Source: Nocardia tengchongensis (lineage in GTDB: Bacteria; Actinomycetota; Actinomycetes; Mycobacteriales; Mycobacteriaceae). From it: a stretch of DNA of 64,000 nucleotides. How positions within the stretch are numbered: position 1 is the first letter of the stretch; each line of letters starts with the position of its first letter. Shown here in pieces: positions 9,305 to 18,017 of the stretch. The stretch covers positions 4,216,001 to 4,280,000 of the forward strand of contig NZ_CP074371.1 in the NCBI RefSeq assembly GCF_018362975.1. The letters run 5' to 3'. Under the pieces are notes generated by a model. It had not been told where the DNA came from, made no database searches, and worked only from the letters and a program-made list of their open reading frames with translations. A program made the translations under genes and the position numbers.

Positions 9305-10288
9305 CTACCCCCGGATCCGGCTGGGGCTGTGTCCGGTGTGTTGGCGGAACCATCGTGAGAAGGCGCTGAGTTCGGAGAAGCCGAGTTCGGAGGCGATGTC
9401 GCTGAGGCTGCGGTCGTGGTGGGCGAGGTAGCGGTGCGCGAGGTCGAGGCGAGTGGTGTCGAGGACGGTGGTGAAGGTTTCTCCGCTGCGCGCCAGGTGC
9501 CGATGCAGGGTTCGGCGGTCGATGCCGAGGCGGTCGGCGACGGTGGCGGCCGAGCATTGCTGGGTGGGCAGCAGGGTTTCGATGATGGCGCGCGCCTGCT
9601 CGACACTGGATTCGCCGGCCGGGGTCAGCGACCGCAGGTATTCGCGCGCGTAGGGGCGCAGCAAGGGGTCGGCGAGGGGGTTGGCGGTATCGAGGTCGTG
9701 GGTGTAGCACACGATGCCGTTGAAACTCTGCGCGAATTCGATTGTGGTACCGAGGATCTGATGGGCCTTGTCGCGCTGTGCCGGTCCGGCGTGGGTGAAG
9801 CAGACCGATAGGGGATGCCAGTCCCGGCCGAGGAACTCGCGCAGGATGGCGCAGGTGGCGCCGATGGTGAGCTCGGTGGCCTGCCGGCCGATCGAGGCCC
9901 CGGGCGAGCTCTGGACGTGGATGGTGGTCAGGCTGCTGGTTTGGGTGAGCCGGGTGCGCAGCGCTTCGTTGTGCAGCGAGATGTGGCGGAGCACGATCTG
10001 CAGCGCGCTGCGGATATCGGGTTCCTCGCGGGCGACGAGTGCGACGGGCCCGAGGTTGGTCAGGCCGCGCCGCGCGGCCAGGCGTAGCCCGAATTCCTCG
10101 CAGTTCGTCTCGCGCGCAGTGCGTTCCAGCAGCTGGTCCACAGCGGCGGCGGGCAGCCAGGTATCGCTGGCGGTGAGCGCGGCGGGGCCGATGCCGACCG
10201 ACCGCAACAGCAGCATCGGGTCGACACCGAGCGACAGCGTGAGCTCGACGTAGCCGCTCAGGACGGCACTGCGGACCATCGGAGCCAA
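9305..10288 (-). CDS. AraC-family regulator with arabinose-binding-like N-terminal domain
   Basis: 327 residues: an N-terminal effector domain (about 20-210, PF12625 type) and a C-terminal pair of helix-turn-helix motifs (about 235-325; SAATVADRLGIDRRTLHRHL and LSDIASELGFSELSAFSRWFRQHTG). This is the OruR/VirF-like AraC subgroup. It is divergent from the CMD-BKACE-MFS operon with about 120 bases between start codons, the classical layout for a local activator, so it probably senses the compound degraded by that operon. Confidence 0.92.
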   Translation of the reverse strand: MAPMVRSAVLSGYVELTLSLGVDPMLLLRSVGIGPAALTASDTWLPAAAVDQLLERTARETNCEEFGLRLAARRGLTNLGPVALVAREEPDIRSALQIVLRHISLHNEALRTRLTQTSSLTTIHVQSSPGASIGRQATELTIGATCAILREFLGRDWHPLSVCFTHAGPAQRDKAHQILGTTIEFAQSFNGIVCYTHDLDTANPLADPLLRPYAREYLRSLTPAGESSVEQARAIIETLLPTQQCSAATVADRLGIDRRTLHRHLARSGETFTTVLDTTRLDLAHRYLAHHDRSLSDIASELGFSELSAFSRWFRQHTGHSPSRIRG

Positions 10289-10408
10289 CGGGACCCTTTC
10301 TCGTGATGTCCCACATTGTCAACTCCTTGGTCTCATTTGGTCAAGCCTAATGCGTTTGGCCCGCATAGCGTGACGGCTATCACGTCCACCGCATCACAGG
10401 AGCTGCCC

Positions 10409-10798
10409 GTGACCACCGAGCCCGTGCCCACGCCCGTCGTCGACGCCATGCGCGCCCAGGGTGCATGGAATCCGTTGTGGGACAAGTTGTCCGACTGGGA
10501 CCCGGAGTGGACCGAGCAATTCGTGTCCATGGGCACCCTCCCGATCCGCCGGGGCGTGCTGTCCCCGCAGTTCGTGGAGTTGCTGAGCATCGCGGTCGAC
10601 GCCGCGTGCACCCACATGTACTCGCCGGGCGTGCGCCGCCACATCCGTGCCGCCCTGGAGTTGGGCGTGTCCCGCGAGGAGATCCTCGCCGTCCTCGAAC
10701 TGACCAGCGTGCTGGGCATCCACGCCTGCAACATCGGGGTCCCCGTGCTCGCCGAAGAACTCGACGCTTTTGAGCGTCGCCGCGCGGAGCAGCGGTGA
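10409..10798 (+). CDS. Carboxymuconolactone decarboxylase/AhpD-like protein
   Basis: 129-residue CMD-family protein. The core helices (about 45-115) contain ELLSIAVDAACTHMYSPGVRRHIRAALELGVSREEILAVLEL, the family signature, but the redox CxxC of AhpD is missing: a single Cys in AACTHMY is present. It is therefore more likely a decarboxylase/isomerase-type CMD than a peroxidase partner. GTG at 10409 is chosen because CAGGAG lies about 7 bases upstream; a further upstream ATG would add 31 residues running into the promoter region. First gene of the operon. Confidence 0.85.
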   Translation: MTTEPVPTPVVDAMRAQGAWNPLWDKLSDWDPEWTEQFVSMGTLPIRRGVLSPQFVELLSIAVDAACTHMYSPGVRRHIRAALELGVSREEILAVLELTSVLGIHACNIGVPVLAEELDAFERRRAEQR

Positions 10799-10844
10799 AT
10801 CCGCTGCCGCAACGCGCAACTCACCAGAATCAGGAAGGACGATC

Positions 10845-11894
10845 ATGCACTATCTCGACGATTCGCTGCTGCCGGAGAACCAGGAGAAACTGGTTATCCA
10901 GGTAGCGCCGTACGGCCCGGAATTCCTGCCCGGAGATTCCGACGACATTCCGGTGACGATGGACGAGCAGATCCAGAAGGCGGTGGACTGCTACAACGCG
11001 GGCGCGCAGGTGCTGCACGTCCACGTGCGTGAGGCCGACGGGCGCGGGTCGAAGCGGTTCGAGCTGTTCAACGAGATGCTGGGCCGCCTGCGCGAGGCGG
11101 TACCGGAGATGATTCTGCAGGTCGGCGGGTCGATTTCGTTCGCGCCGCCGGAGGGCGGCGACCAGGCGAAGTGGCTCGACTACGACACCCGCCACATGCT
11201 GGCCGAGCTGGATCCGAAACCGGATCAGGTCACCATTGCCATCAACACCAGCCAGATGAACGTCATGGAGTTGCTGACCGATGACGATATCGCGGGCACC
11301 TCGCTGCAGAATCCCGTGCTGCAGAAGGCGTATCGCGACATGGTCGTCGAGGCCGGCCCGGAGTTCTACCTCGAGCATCTGCGTCGGCTGACCGCGGCGG
11401 GCATCCAGCCGCATTTCATGCTCGGCTCGGTGCATCAGCTCGAGACGGTGGAGCGGTTGATCCGCAAGGGCCTCTACACCGGCCCGCTGGTGCTGAATTA
11501 CGTGGCGATCGGCGGCGGCGCGGCAGGCCTGCATCCGGCGGACCTGCTCGAGTTCATTCGCCGGACTCCGGACGGCGCGGTGCTGACCATCGAAACGATC
11601 ATGCGCAATGTCACCCCGATGTGCACGATCGCGATCGCGCTGGGCCAGCACGTGCGGGTCGGCATCGAGGACAACCTGTGGGGCCGCAAGGGCGAACGAC
11701 GTACCTCGGTCGAGCAGATCGAGCAGATGGTCCGCATCGCCGACGAACTCGGCCGCGGGGTGGCCTCCTGCAAGGAGGCGCGCGACATCTACCTGTTCGA
11801 CGAGGTCTACTCCGGCACCGACGACGCGCTGGCCAAGATCGGGTTCGCGCCCAACCGGCAGCCCGGCCAGGTCGGATTCCTGCACCACGCTTGA
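10845..11894 (+). CDS. BKACE (DUF849) beta-keto acid cleavage enzyme
   Basis: 349-residue TIM-barrel enzyme of the BKACE family, whose known members (such as 3-keto-5-aminohexanoate cleavage enzyme) condense a beta-keto acid with acetyl-CoA to give acetoacetate and a new acyl-CoA. The metal-binding HxH is in VLHVHVRE (His58 and His60). GGAAGLHP, IETIMRN and VGIEDNLWGRKGERRTS are family blocks near the active site and CoA site. AGGAAGGA precedes the ATG by about 6 bases. It sits between a CMD protein and an MFS carrier, indicating catabolism of an imported carboxylate. The substrate is not predictable without pocket comparison. Confidence 0.9.
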   Translation: MHYLDDSLLPENQEKLVIQVAPYGPEFLPGDSDDIPVTMDEQIQKAVDCYNAGAQVLHVHVREADGRGSKRFELFNEMLGRLREAVPEMILQVGGSISFAPPEGGDQAKWLDYDTRHMLAELDPKPDQVTIAINTSQMNVMELLTDDDIAGTSLQNPVLQKAYRDMVVEAGPEFYLEHLRRLTAAGIQPHFMLGSVHQLETVERLIRKGLYTGPLVLNYVAIGGGAAGLHPADLLEFIRRTPDGAVLTIETIMRNVTPMCTIAIALGQHVRVGIEDNLWGRKGERRTSVEQIEQMVRIADELGRGVASCKEARDIYLFDEVYSGTDDALAKIGFAPNRQPGQVGFLHHA

Positions 11895-12012
11895 TCTTTC
11901 ACAGGTGAGTGGGCCGGTCGCACCCGGTGTGGCCGGCGCACCGCGAATATCCGTTCGTCGACAGGATCTGGCCACGCGGGTCCGTCGGTTCCACCCGGCC
12001 CGAGGAAGCGCC

Positions 12013-13350
12013 ATGGACATCTCCACCACCCCCACCGACTTGCCGGCGACGGCCGCCGGGCCATCGCGAGCCCGCTCACGGATCTTCCCGTGGGTCGTGT
12101 TCGCACTGACCTTCGGGCTGATGTTGTCGGACTATATGTCCCGCCAGGTGCTCGCGGCGGTGTTCCCGTTGCTGAAATCCCAATGGGCGCTGTCGGATTC
12201 GCAGCTGGGATCACTGACCAGCATCGTGGCCCTGATGGTGGGGCTGCTGGCGTTCCCGCTGTCGCTGGTGGCGGACCGGTGGGGACGCGTGCGCAGCATG
12301 CTGATCATGGCGACGGTCTGGAGTCTGGCCACCCTGCTGTGCGCGCTCGCCACCGGTTACGGACAGCTGCTGGGCGCGCGCTTCCTGGTCGGGGTCGGTG
12401 AAGCCGCCTACGGCAGTGTCGGCGCCGCAGTGATGCTGTCGGTGTTCGCCCCGCAGCTGCGCGCCTCTCTGAGCGGGGCGCTCCTGGCAGGCGGGTCGTT
12501 CGGATCGGTCCTGGGCGTCGCGCTGGGCGGTGTCGTCGCCGCCCAGATCGGCTGGCGCTGGACCTTCGCCCTGATGGCCGGTCTGGGGCTGCTGCTGGTC
12601 GGCGCATTCCGCATCCTGGTGACCGAATCCGCCTTGCGTCGACACGCTTTCGCCGAATCACCGGCGTCCGCGGAAGCGGTCGCCACACCGATCGGCGACA
12701 CCGTGCGCGCACCGCTGGCGAGTTTGTTCTCGTCGCTGTCGGTGTGGTGCGCCTACATCGGTGGCGGCCTGCAACTGTTCGTCGGGGCGGTACTGATGGT
12801 CTGGCTGCCGAGTTTCTTCAACCGCTCCTACTCTTTGCCGACCGACCGCGCCGGCCTGGTGGCGGCCGGATATGTACTGCTCATCGGGACGGGAATGGTC
12901 GTGTGCGGCATCATCACCGACCGCGTCGGCCGCCGACACCCGATACGTCAATGGAGCAGCGCGCTGGTCTACTGCACGATCTCGCTGATCCTGCTCACCG
13001 TCGCATTCAGCCTCGGCGCCGGGTCCGCCCAGCTGACCATCCTGGCGCTGGGAGCGGTGACCGCGGCCGGATCAGTGGGCGCGACGAGTTCGATGGTGGC
13101 CAGCCTGACCCATGCCAGCCTGCGGGCGACCGCTTTCGCCACGGTCACCCTGGCCAACAACGTCTTCGGACTCGCGCTGGGTCCGCTGGTCGTGGGCTTC
13201 CTCGCCGACCGTTACGGGCTCGCCGCCGCCCTGCGCCTGGTGCCCCTGACCTACCTCGGCGCCATCGCCGCCCTGGCCGTGGGCCGATACGCATATCCGG
13301 CCGGACTGCGCCGGATCGCCCGATTGGATACGGGGCGCCCGGCCGCTTGA
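12013..13350 (+). CDS. MFS transporter, anion:cation symporter type
   Basis: 445 residues with about 12 transmembrane helices in two halves split by a loop near 195-235. The motif DRWGRVRSMLIMATVWS after helix 2 is the MFS signature, repeated more weakly as DRVGRRHPIRQW in the second half. ATG 12013 follows GAGGAAG at good spacing. As the last gene of the CMD-BKACE operon it probably imports the organic acid that the enzymes degrade. Confidence 0.9.
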   Translation: MDISTTPTDLPATAAGPSRARSRIFPWVVFALTFGLMLSDYMSRQVLAAVFPLLKSQWALSDSQLGSLTSIVALMVGLLAFPLSLVADRWGRVRSMLIMATVWSLATLLCALATGYGQLLGARFLVGVGEAAYGSVGAAVMLSVFAPQLRASLSGALLAGGSFGSVLGVALGGVVAAQIGWRWTFALMAGLGLLLVGAFRILVTESALRRHAFAESPASAEAVATPIGDTVRAPLASLFSSLSVWCAYIGGGLQLFVGAVLMVWLPSFFNRSYSLPTDRAGLVAAGYVLLIGTGMVVCGIITDRVGRRHPIRQWSSALVYCTISLILLTVAFSLGAGSAQLTILALGAVTAAGSVGATSSMVASLTHASLRATAFATVTLANNVFGLALGPLVVGFLADRYGLAAALRLVPLTYLGAIAALAVGRYAYPAGLRRIARLDTGRPAA

Positions 13351-13586
13351 TCACGCCGCCTGGATCGGGACGCCTGGGTGGCAAGGCTGGAATCCGCCGT
13401 GTCGGCCATCACGGGCGACATCGTCCTGGTCGCGCACAGCGCCCGGAGTTCTGACTGCCGTGCACCGGGCGCGGCGGCCGAGCCGCGCGATCCCGTGGCC
13501 GCGGGCCACCGCACTGCTGACCGAACTGGTCTCGCACACAAAGCCTTCCACCACGGAAGTACACCGAGGAACCGAGGAAACAACCG

Positions 13587-14354
13587 ATGAGGAAAACCAC
13601 CACCGCCGTGCTCGCCGCGACCGCCCTCGCGCTGACCGCCGCGACCGCCAACGCCACCCCGCAACCCGGCCCCGCCGAGAATACCGACATCCACTACGAA
13701 GTCACGCGTCACGGTGATGACGCGCTGCTGACCATCAACGGCGGCGGTCTGAAACGAGTCGGAGACCAACTGGTCCTCACCGACCACACCGACCGGCCGG
13801 TCGCCGCGATCCCGCTCACCTACCGCCTCGACAACACCGCCTACCCGATCGACGCCCGAATCGACGGCAGCACAGCAACACTCGCACTCGACAAGGCCGC
13901 CGGAAATCCCGTGCCGTCCGCACAGGCCGTCACCGGCGACCAGATCATCACCGCCGATCGAGCCGCCACCCAGATCGCAGAATCCTTCACCCCCCGCGAC
14001 ACTCAAGCCCTCGGCGTGTTCGCCCAGCGCGCAGCCATCGGAGCCGCCGTCAGCGCAGTCCTGGGCGCCGTACTCGGCGCGGGCGTCGGATGTCTGGTCG
14101 GCGCGGCCGCCGGAGCCGTACTCACCAGTCCCGTCATGGCACTGCTCGTCCCCTTCGTCGGCGCCACCATCGCGGGCTGCGTCCTGGGTGCCGCGACCCT
14201 CGGCGCCGTCGGAACCATGACCGGACTCGTCGTCGCCGGCGGGCCCATCACACTGTTCTCCGCCATCCAATACTTCTCCACGATCCTCGCCCCCTGCCCG
14301 CCCGAGACCGCCTACTGCAAAGACCCCGCACAAATGCCCGCGCCGGGCAAGTAG
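13587..14354 (+). CDS. Secreted or membrane-attached glycine-rich protein, function unknown
   Basis: 255 residues. A clear signal peptide (1-23, ending TANA) is followed by a soluble beta-rich region (30-125) and then long alanine/glycine-rich hydrophobic stretches (about 150-235) resembling glycine-zipper membrane segments (VLGAVLGAGVGCLVGAAAGAV). A short Cys-containing tail (CPPETAYC) ends it. Proteins of this architecture are common in Nocardia and mycobacteria; I know no function. A hairpin downstream ends the transcript. Confidence 0.8.
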   Translation: MRKTTTAVLAATALALTAATANATPQPGPAENTDIHYEVTRHGDDALLTINGGGLKRVGDQLVLTDHTDRPVAAIPLTYRLDNTAYPIDARIDGSTATLALDKAAGNPVPSAQAVTGDQIITADRAATQIAESFTPRDTQALGVFAQRAAIGAAVSAVLGAVLGAGVGCLVGAAAGAVLTSPVMALLVPFVGATIAGCVLGAATLGAVGTMTGLVVAGGPITLFSAIQYFSTILAPCPPETAYCKDPAQMPAPGK

Positions 14355-14460
14355 CGAATCCGCGGCCGAACCGCCTGTCGTCGGCCGTTGTCCACGCGGC
14401 AACCGATGACAGGCGGCGCCCGCCGCATGCGCCGCACGCACGAGGGGAGGACCCCCGTTC

Positions 14461-14488
14461 CCTGTCGGCTGCACCCGCAGCCGACAGG
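14461..14488. terminator. Bidirectional hairpin between convergent genes
   Basis: Perfect 12-base stem CCTGTCGGCTGC / GCAGCCGACAGG around the loop ACCC, between the secreted glycine-rich protein and the convergent dipeptidase-like gene. No T tract, as usual in actinobacteria. Confidence 0.7.
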
Positions 14489-14627
14489 GCTGGTCCTCTC
14501 TTCGTCCAGGGCATCGAGGAGGTCCCCGGTGGTCTCGGTGAGTTTGTCGAAGCACTGGACCTCGATGGTGTGGTGTTTCCGTGTGCGTCGAACCCGGCTC
14601 GAGATCGCCGTCACGCCACGGGTGGGC

Positions 14628-16559
14628 TCACGGCCTGACCTGCGACCACAGCCGCAGATAGACCTCCGCGCCGTGGAAGACATCGGTCATGATCTCCGGG
14701 CCGCCGAGGACCCGGACCGCCTCGAGCCAGTCGGCGTAGGCGCCGTAGGTCGCGGTGCCGTCGGTGCCGAGGTCGAAAGTGCGGTCGCCCCAACGCTCCC
14801 GGTCGAAGGTGACCGCGCCGTCGTGGGAGGTGAAGGGGTAGCGCACGATGCCCGGTCCCGCGGGTCCGCCCTGGGGGCCGAGGCCGTTCATGTCCGAGCC
14901 GAAGCCGTAGCCGAAATCGCCGCCGGGGCGGTGCATCCCGCGCGCCTTCTGCCAGGAGGCCACGAACCCGGCGGGGCCGCCCGCGTACGGGGTGGCGAAA
15001 CCGCCCACGGCATAGACGCGTTCGAGGGTGCGGTCGGAATCCCAGCCGTGCGAGGACAGCACGCCGGGATAGTGGCGCTGCTCGATGACGGACATGACCG
15101 AGTCCGCGGTGGCCTCGCTCATGTGATCGACCTCGATGAGGAAGCCCTGGTCGATCATCTTGTTGATCAGGTACTTGCCCAGCTCGGTCAATCCGCGCGC
15201 GTTGCACTGGGTTCCGGCCGGGTACAGGGGGAGCGGCACGCCGCCCAGCAGCGGTCCGGTGACCTTGCCGAGGAGTTGGTTGAGGTCACCGGCGATCGGC
15301 ACCGAGGGCTGCGGGTTGTCGTGGCCGGGGCCGGTGCACGGCTGCACATTCCAGAACGTGCCGGTCTGTACGAAGTTACCGGCGTTCACCAGCAGACCCG
15401 TGGTGTTGGAGTCCATCTTGGTGCCGCCGAAGGCATTGTCGAACTTGTGGACCGGGAAGAAGCTGCTCACCCCGAGCGCACGCAACTCGGTCAGCCAGCG
15501 GTCGACATCGGCGGTGCCGCACTTGGGCTGGCCGAGGAACACACCGCAGCCCATGGGATCCGACAGTTCCATGCCGAGGACGACGGCGAGCTTGCCTGAC
15601 GCCGCGACCCGCCGCGCCTCGGCGGGGTCGGTGACGATCCGGAAGAAACCCCGGCCCGGTCCACCGGCCTGCGCGTCGATGTAGTCCTGCAGCGCGCGCA
15701 TGTCGGCCGCCTGGGTGCGCACCGAAGTCATATCGGTGCACGGGTTCCGGCGATCGGTCATCATCATGCACAGCGACTCGTTGTCGACCAGGTCCACGGT
15801 CATCACCCGCAGACCCGCCTTCCAGCTGCGCTGAATGCTGGTCCAATAGGTGCCTTCGGTGCTGAGCTTGGACGGTTTGGGCCAGTCGCGGAAGCTCGGC
15901 CAGCCGGCCGGGTCGGACTGCCGGGCGCCGCCGTAGTCCAGGAAATCGGCGACCAGGCCGTTGGTTCCGGTGCGGTAGGACCCGCAGTCGGGCAGCGCGT
16001 AGGTCACGCCGTACGGATGCCACGGTCTGCCGCAATGGAAGTCGCCGCCCAGGAACTCGTAGGCCGAGACGTGCACGTGCGCGTCGATGGTGCCGATGAT
16101 CGAACCGTCCGGGCCGACGCTCGGGCCCGGGGTGCCGGTGGCGCCGTCCTGTGCTTCGGGGAAGTCGGCGCAGCCGGTGTCGGGGACGAAGGTGGCGGGC
16201 GTGCTGGTCTTGGTCGCGGCGTTGGTGAGGGTGAATCCGCCTGCGCCGGAACCGTCCACCTTCCAGACCGCGGTGACCGACGGGGTCTGCGCGGGGTGGA
16301 TCGCGCCCGCCGAGGCGTCGAGGACTTCCTTGTTCCGGCCGTAGAGCAGGTATTCGCCGAGTGTGGTCGCATGCATCCGGTACGGCCCGGTGGCCTGCGC
16401 CAATGGTCCTGCGGGAGTGTCGATTCGGTAGCAGCCGTCGACCAGCGAATAGCGGGTCTGGCCTGGATCGGGGGCCGGGTCGGCGGCGGCGAATCCGGCG
16501 CCGGGCCCGACCGTCCCCGCGGCCAGCAGGACGGTGGCGAGGGCTGGGAGGTACTTCAC
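14628..16559 (-). CDS. Secreted metal-dependent amidohydrolase, membrane-dipeptidase-like
   Basis: About 643 residues with a signal peptide (MKYLPALATVLLAAGTVG...AAADP). An N-terminal beta-domain (about 30-150) precedes an amidohydrolase/renal-dipeptidase-like barrel. Visible metal-site motifs are DAHVHVSAYEF (HxH), MTVDLVDNE, EVDHMSEATADSVM and SSHGWDSDR, and a C-terminal GSDMNGLGPQ. Such proteins resemble peptidase M19 and are often named coagulation-factor-like in Streptomyces. GTG 16559 is preferred because the ATG at 16583 lies inside a palindromic operator; no ribosome site is seen for either, so it may be leaderless. The operator matches that of the neighbouring BlaI gene, suggesting joint control and a cell-wall peptide role (inference). 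Confidence 0.8.
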   Translation of the reverse strand: MKYLPALATVLLAAGTVGPGAGFAAADPAPDPGQTRYSLVDGCYRIDTPAGPLAQATGPYRMHATTLGEYLLYGRNKEVLDASAGAIHPAQTPSVTAVWKVDGSGAGGFTLTNAATKTSTPATFVPDTGCADFPEAQDGATGTPGPSVGPDGSIIGTIDAHVHVSAYEFLGGDFHCGRPWHPYGVTYALPDCGSYRTGTNGLVADFLDYGGARQSDPAGWPSFRDWPKPSKLSTEGTYWTSIQRSWKAGLRVMTVDLVDNESLCMMMTDRRNPCTDMTSVRTQAADMRALQDYIDAQAGGPGRGFFRIVTDPAEARRVAASGKLAVVLGMELSDPMGCGVFLGQPKCGTADVDRWLTELRALGVSSFFPVHKFDNAFGGTKMDSNTTGLLVNAGNFVQTGTFWNVQPCTGPGHDNPQPSVPIAGDLNQLLGKVTGPLLGGVPLPLYPAGTQCNARGLTELGKYLINKMIDQGFLIEVDHMSEATADSVMSVIEQRHYPGVLSSHGWDSDRTLERVYAVGGFATPYAGGPAGFVASWQKARGMHRPGGDFGYGFGSDMNGLGPQGGPAGPGIVRYPFTSHDGAVTFDRERWGDRTFDLGTDGTATYGAYADWLEAVRVLGGPEIMTDVFHGAEVYLRLWSQVRP

Positions 16560-16570
16560 GCCGACGAAAA

Positions 16571-16586
16571 TACTATGCAACATAGT
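16571..16586. promoter_or_regulatory. BlaI-type operator upstream of the secreted hydrolase
   Basis: TACTATGCAACATAGT has inverted arms ACTATG/CATAGT. The same half-sites and a following TTT-CGCGGGC context recur at 17931-17946 ahead of the BlaI-family repressor gene. The spacing and TACT-rich arms resemble BlaI/MecI operators. Confidence 0.7.
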
Positions 16587-16602
16587 TTTTCGCGGGCGAA
16601 TC

Positions 16603-17541
16603 TCAGATCATGAGCACGTAGGCGACCGCGGCACTCGCGCCGATCGCGATGATCGAGGCGGCGGGCGCGAGCAGCATCGTCGCCAGCACCCCGAGCGTCG
16701 CCCGGCGGCGCGCGGCCGCCCGGGATCGCGCTGGGGCACACAGACATTCCAGCCGCAACGCCAGCGACTCGTCGACCAGGCCCAGCGCCGTGGCCGTGGT
16801 GGTGGTGCGGGCCGCGACGATGCGCAGCGCCGCGGCCAGGGCGCGCGGGTCGCCGGCCGCGCGGTCGGCGGCGAGCTCCACCAGCGACGCCATCGCGGCC
16901 GGCGCGGCGGCGAACACCGGAATCCAGGGAAACGCGCGCGCGAAAACCTGGCAGACACCGAGGATCTGGTGATGGCGGGCGCGTAGATGCGCGTGCTCGT
17001 GTGCGAGCACCGCCTGCCACTGCGCGTCGGTCAGGCATTGGGCCAGCCCATCGGTGACCACCACGTAGCCGCCGCGTCCCGCGACGCTGTAGGCCAGCGG
17101 CGCCGGGTGCTCGAGCCACACCAGGTTCGCGTGCGCGGCATCGGCGCGGCCCAGCACCTCGACCAGTTCGTTGTGCTTGCGGCGCAAGGCCGCTCCGCGT
17201 CCCCGATGCCCGATGGCGATCCGGGCCAGCTGCCCCGTCGGCGCGGTCAGGCCGATCGCGGTCACCGGGGCGATGAAGCCCGCCGTCCACGTGACGACGA
17301 TCGGTTCGATCGTGCCCAGGCAGGCCAGCGCGCTGCCCGCGAAGGACTCGCCCGGGGGATAGCCCGGCCACGCCAGTGCGATCAACGCCAGTGCTACATA
17401 CCCGAGCGTGGCCGCGAACGCGCCCAGCCAGGCCGCGATCCCGATACTCGGGGCGGCGGCGAAGTCGATGCGCGACAACGCCGCCGGCGCGCCCACCGCG
17501 ACTGCGACGGCCGCCACCAGCAGGGCCGCGATCAGGATCAC
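16603..17541 (-). CDS. M56-family membrane metallopeptidase (BlaR1/MecR1-like)
   Basis: 312 residues with several membrane helices flanking a gluzincin zinc motif AHEHAHLRARHH (His181, Glu182, His185) and a downstream ELAADRAA glutamate typical of M56. It lacks the extracellular penicillin-binding domain of true BlaR1, ending soon after the last helix, so the sensed signal is unknown. Its GTG overlaps the stop of the upstream BlaI gene (GTGA), a tightly coupled pair. The expected role is cleavage of the BlaI repressor on signal. Confidence 0.9.
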   Translation of the reverse strand: MILIAALLVAAVAVAVGAPAALSRIDFAAAPSIGIAAWLGAFAATLGYVALALIALAWPGYPPGESFAGSALACLGTIEPIVVTWTAGFIAPVTAIGLTAPTGQLARIAIGHRGRGAALRRKHNELVEVLGRADAAHANLVWLEHPAPLAYSVAGRGGYVVVTDGLAQCLTDAQWQAVLAHEHAHLRARHHQILGVCQVFARAFPWIPVFAAAPAAMASLVELAADRAAGDPRALAAALRIVAARTTTTATALGLVDESLALRLECLCAPARSRAAARRRATLGVLATMLLAPAASIIAIGASAAVAYVLMI

Positions 17542-17903
17542 CGGCGGTGCCGCTCGTCGGAAATGCCCTGCCGCAGCGCCTCGATCTCGTGGGCGCTGGC
17601 GGTACGGGCCAGGTGCAGCAGCACGGCCGGCGCGTCGGGACTGGCGTCGAGGATCTCGCGCAGCAGGTCGGTGGTCGCCTCGGCGCGGGTACGGCTGGGC
17701 CGGTAACGGTAGGAGCGCCCGACCTTCTCGCGCAGCACCCACTTCTTCTCCCACAGGTGCGTCAGGACCGTCAGCACCGTGGTGTACGCGGGCACCCGCT
17801 GGTCGTCGCTGAGCCGCTCGACCACGTCGTGCACCGACAGCGCGTCGGCGCTGTCCCACAGCACGGTCATCACCCGGCTCTCGAGTGCGCCCAGTCCTTT
17901 CAT
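17538..17903 (-). CDS. BlaI/MecI/CopY-family repressor
   Basis: 121-residue winged-helix repressor: GALESRVMTVLWDSADALSVHDVVERL and AYTTVLTVLTHLWEKKWVLREKVGRSYRY are the classic BlaI DNA-binding region, followed by a helical dimerisation domain. ATG 17903 is chosen because GAGGAGG lies 4-6 bases upstream; a GTG at 17927 would add eight residues. It is paired with an M56 protease and divergent from a GH1 gene, with a palindromic operator 28 bases before its start, so it is probably autoregulated. Confidence 0.92.
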   Translation of the reverse strand: MKGLGALESRVMTVLWDSADALSVHDVVERLSDDQRVPAYTTVLTVLTHLWEKKWVLREKVGRSYRYRPSRTRAEATTDLLREILDASPDAPAVLLHLARTASAHEIEALRQGISDERHRR

Positions 17904-17930
17904 CACCCTCCTCGGTTCGCCCGACAAATC

Positions 17931-17946
17931 TACTATTCTTCATAGT
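17931..17946. promoter_or_regulatory. BlaI-type operator between blaI and the GH1 gene
   Basis: TACTATTCTTCATAGT, sharing TACTAT....CATAGT and flanking CGCGGGC with the site at 16571-16586. It lies between divergent genes, so the repressor could control both itself and the glucosidase. Confidence 0.7.
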
Positions 17947-18017
17947 TTTCGCGGGCCGATACCCGTCCTGCGCTGGAATGCCACGGAACCGTCTCTCCGA
18001 CAGGTACTCTCGATGCG

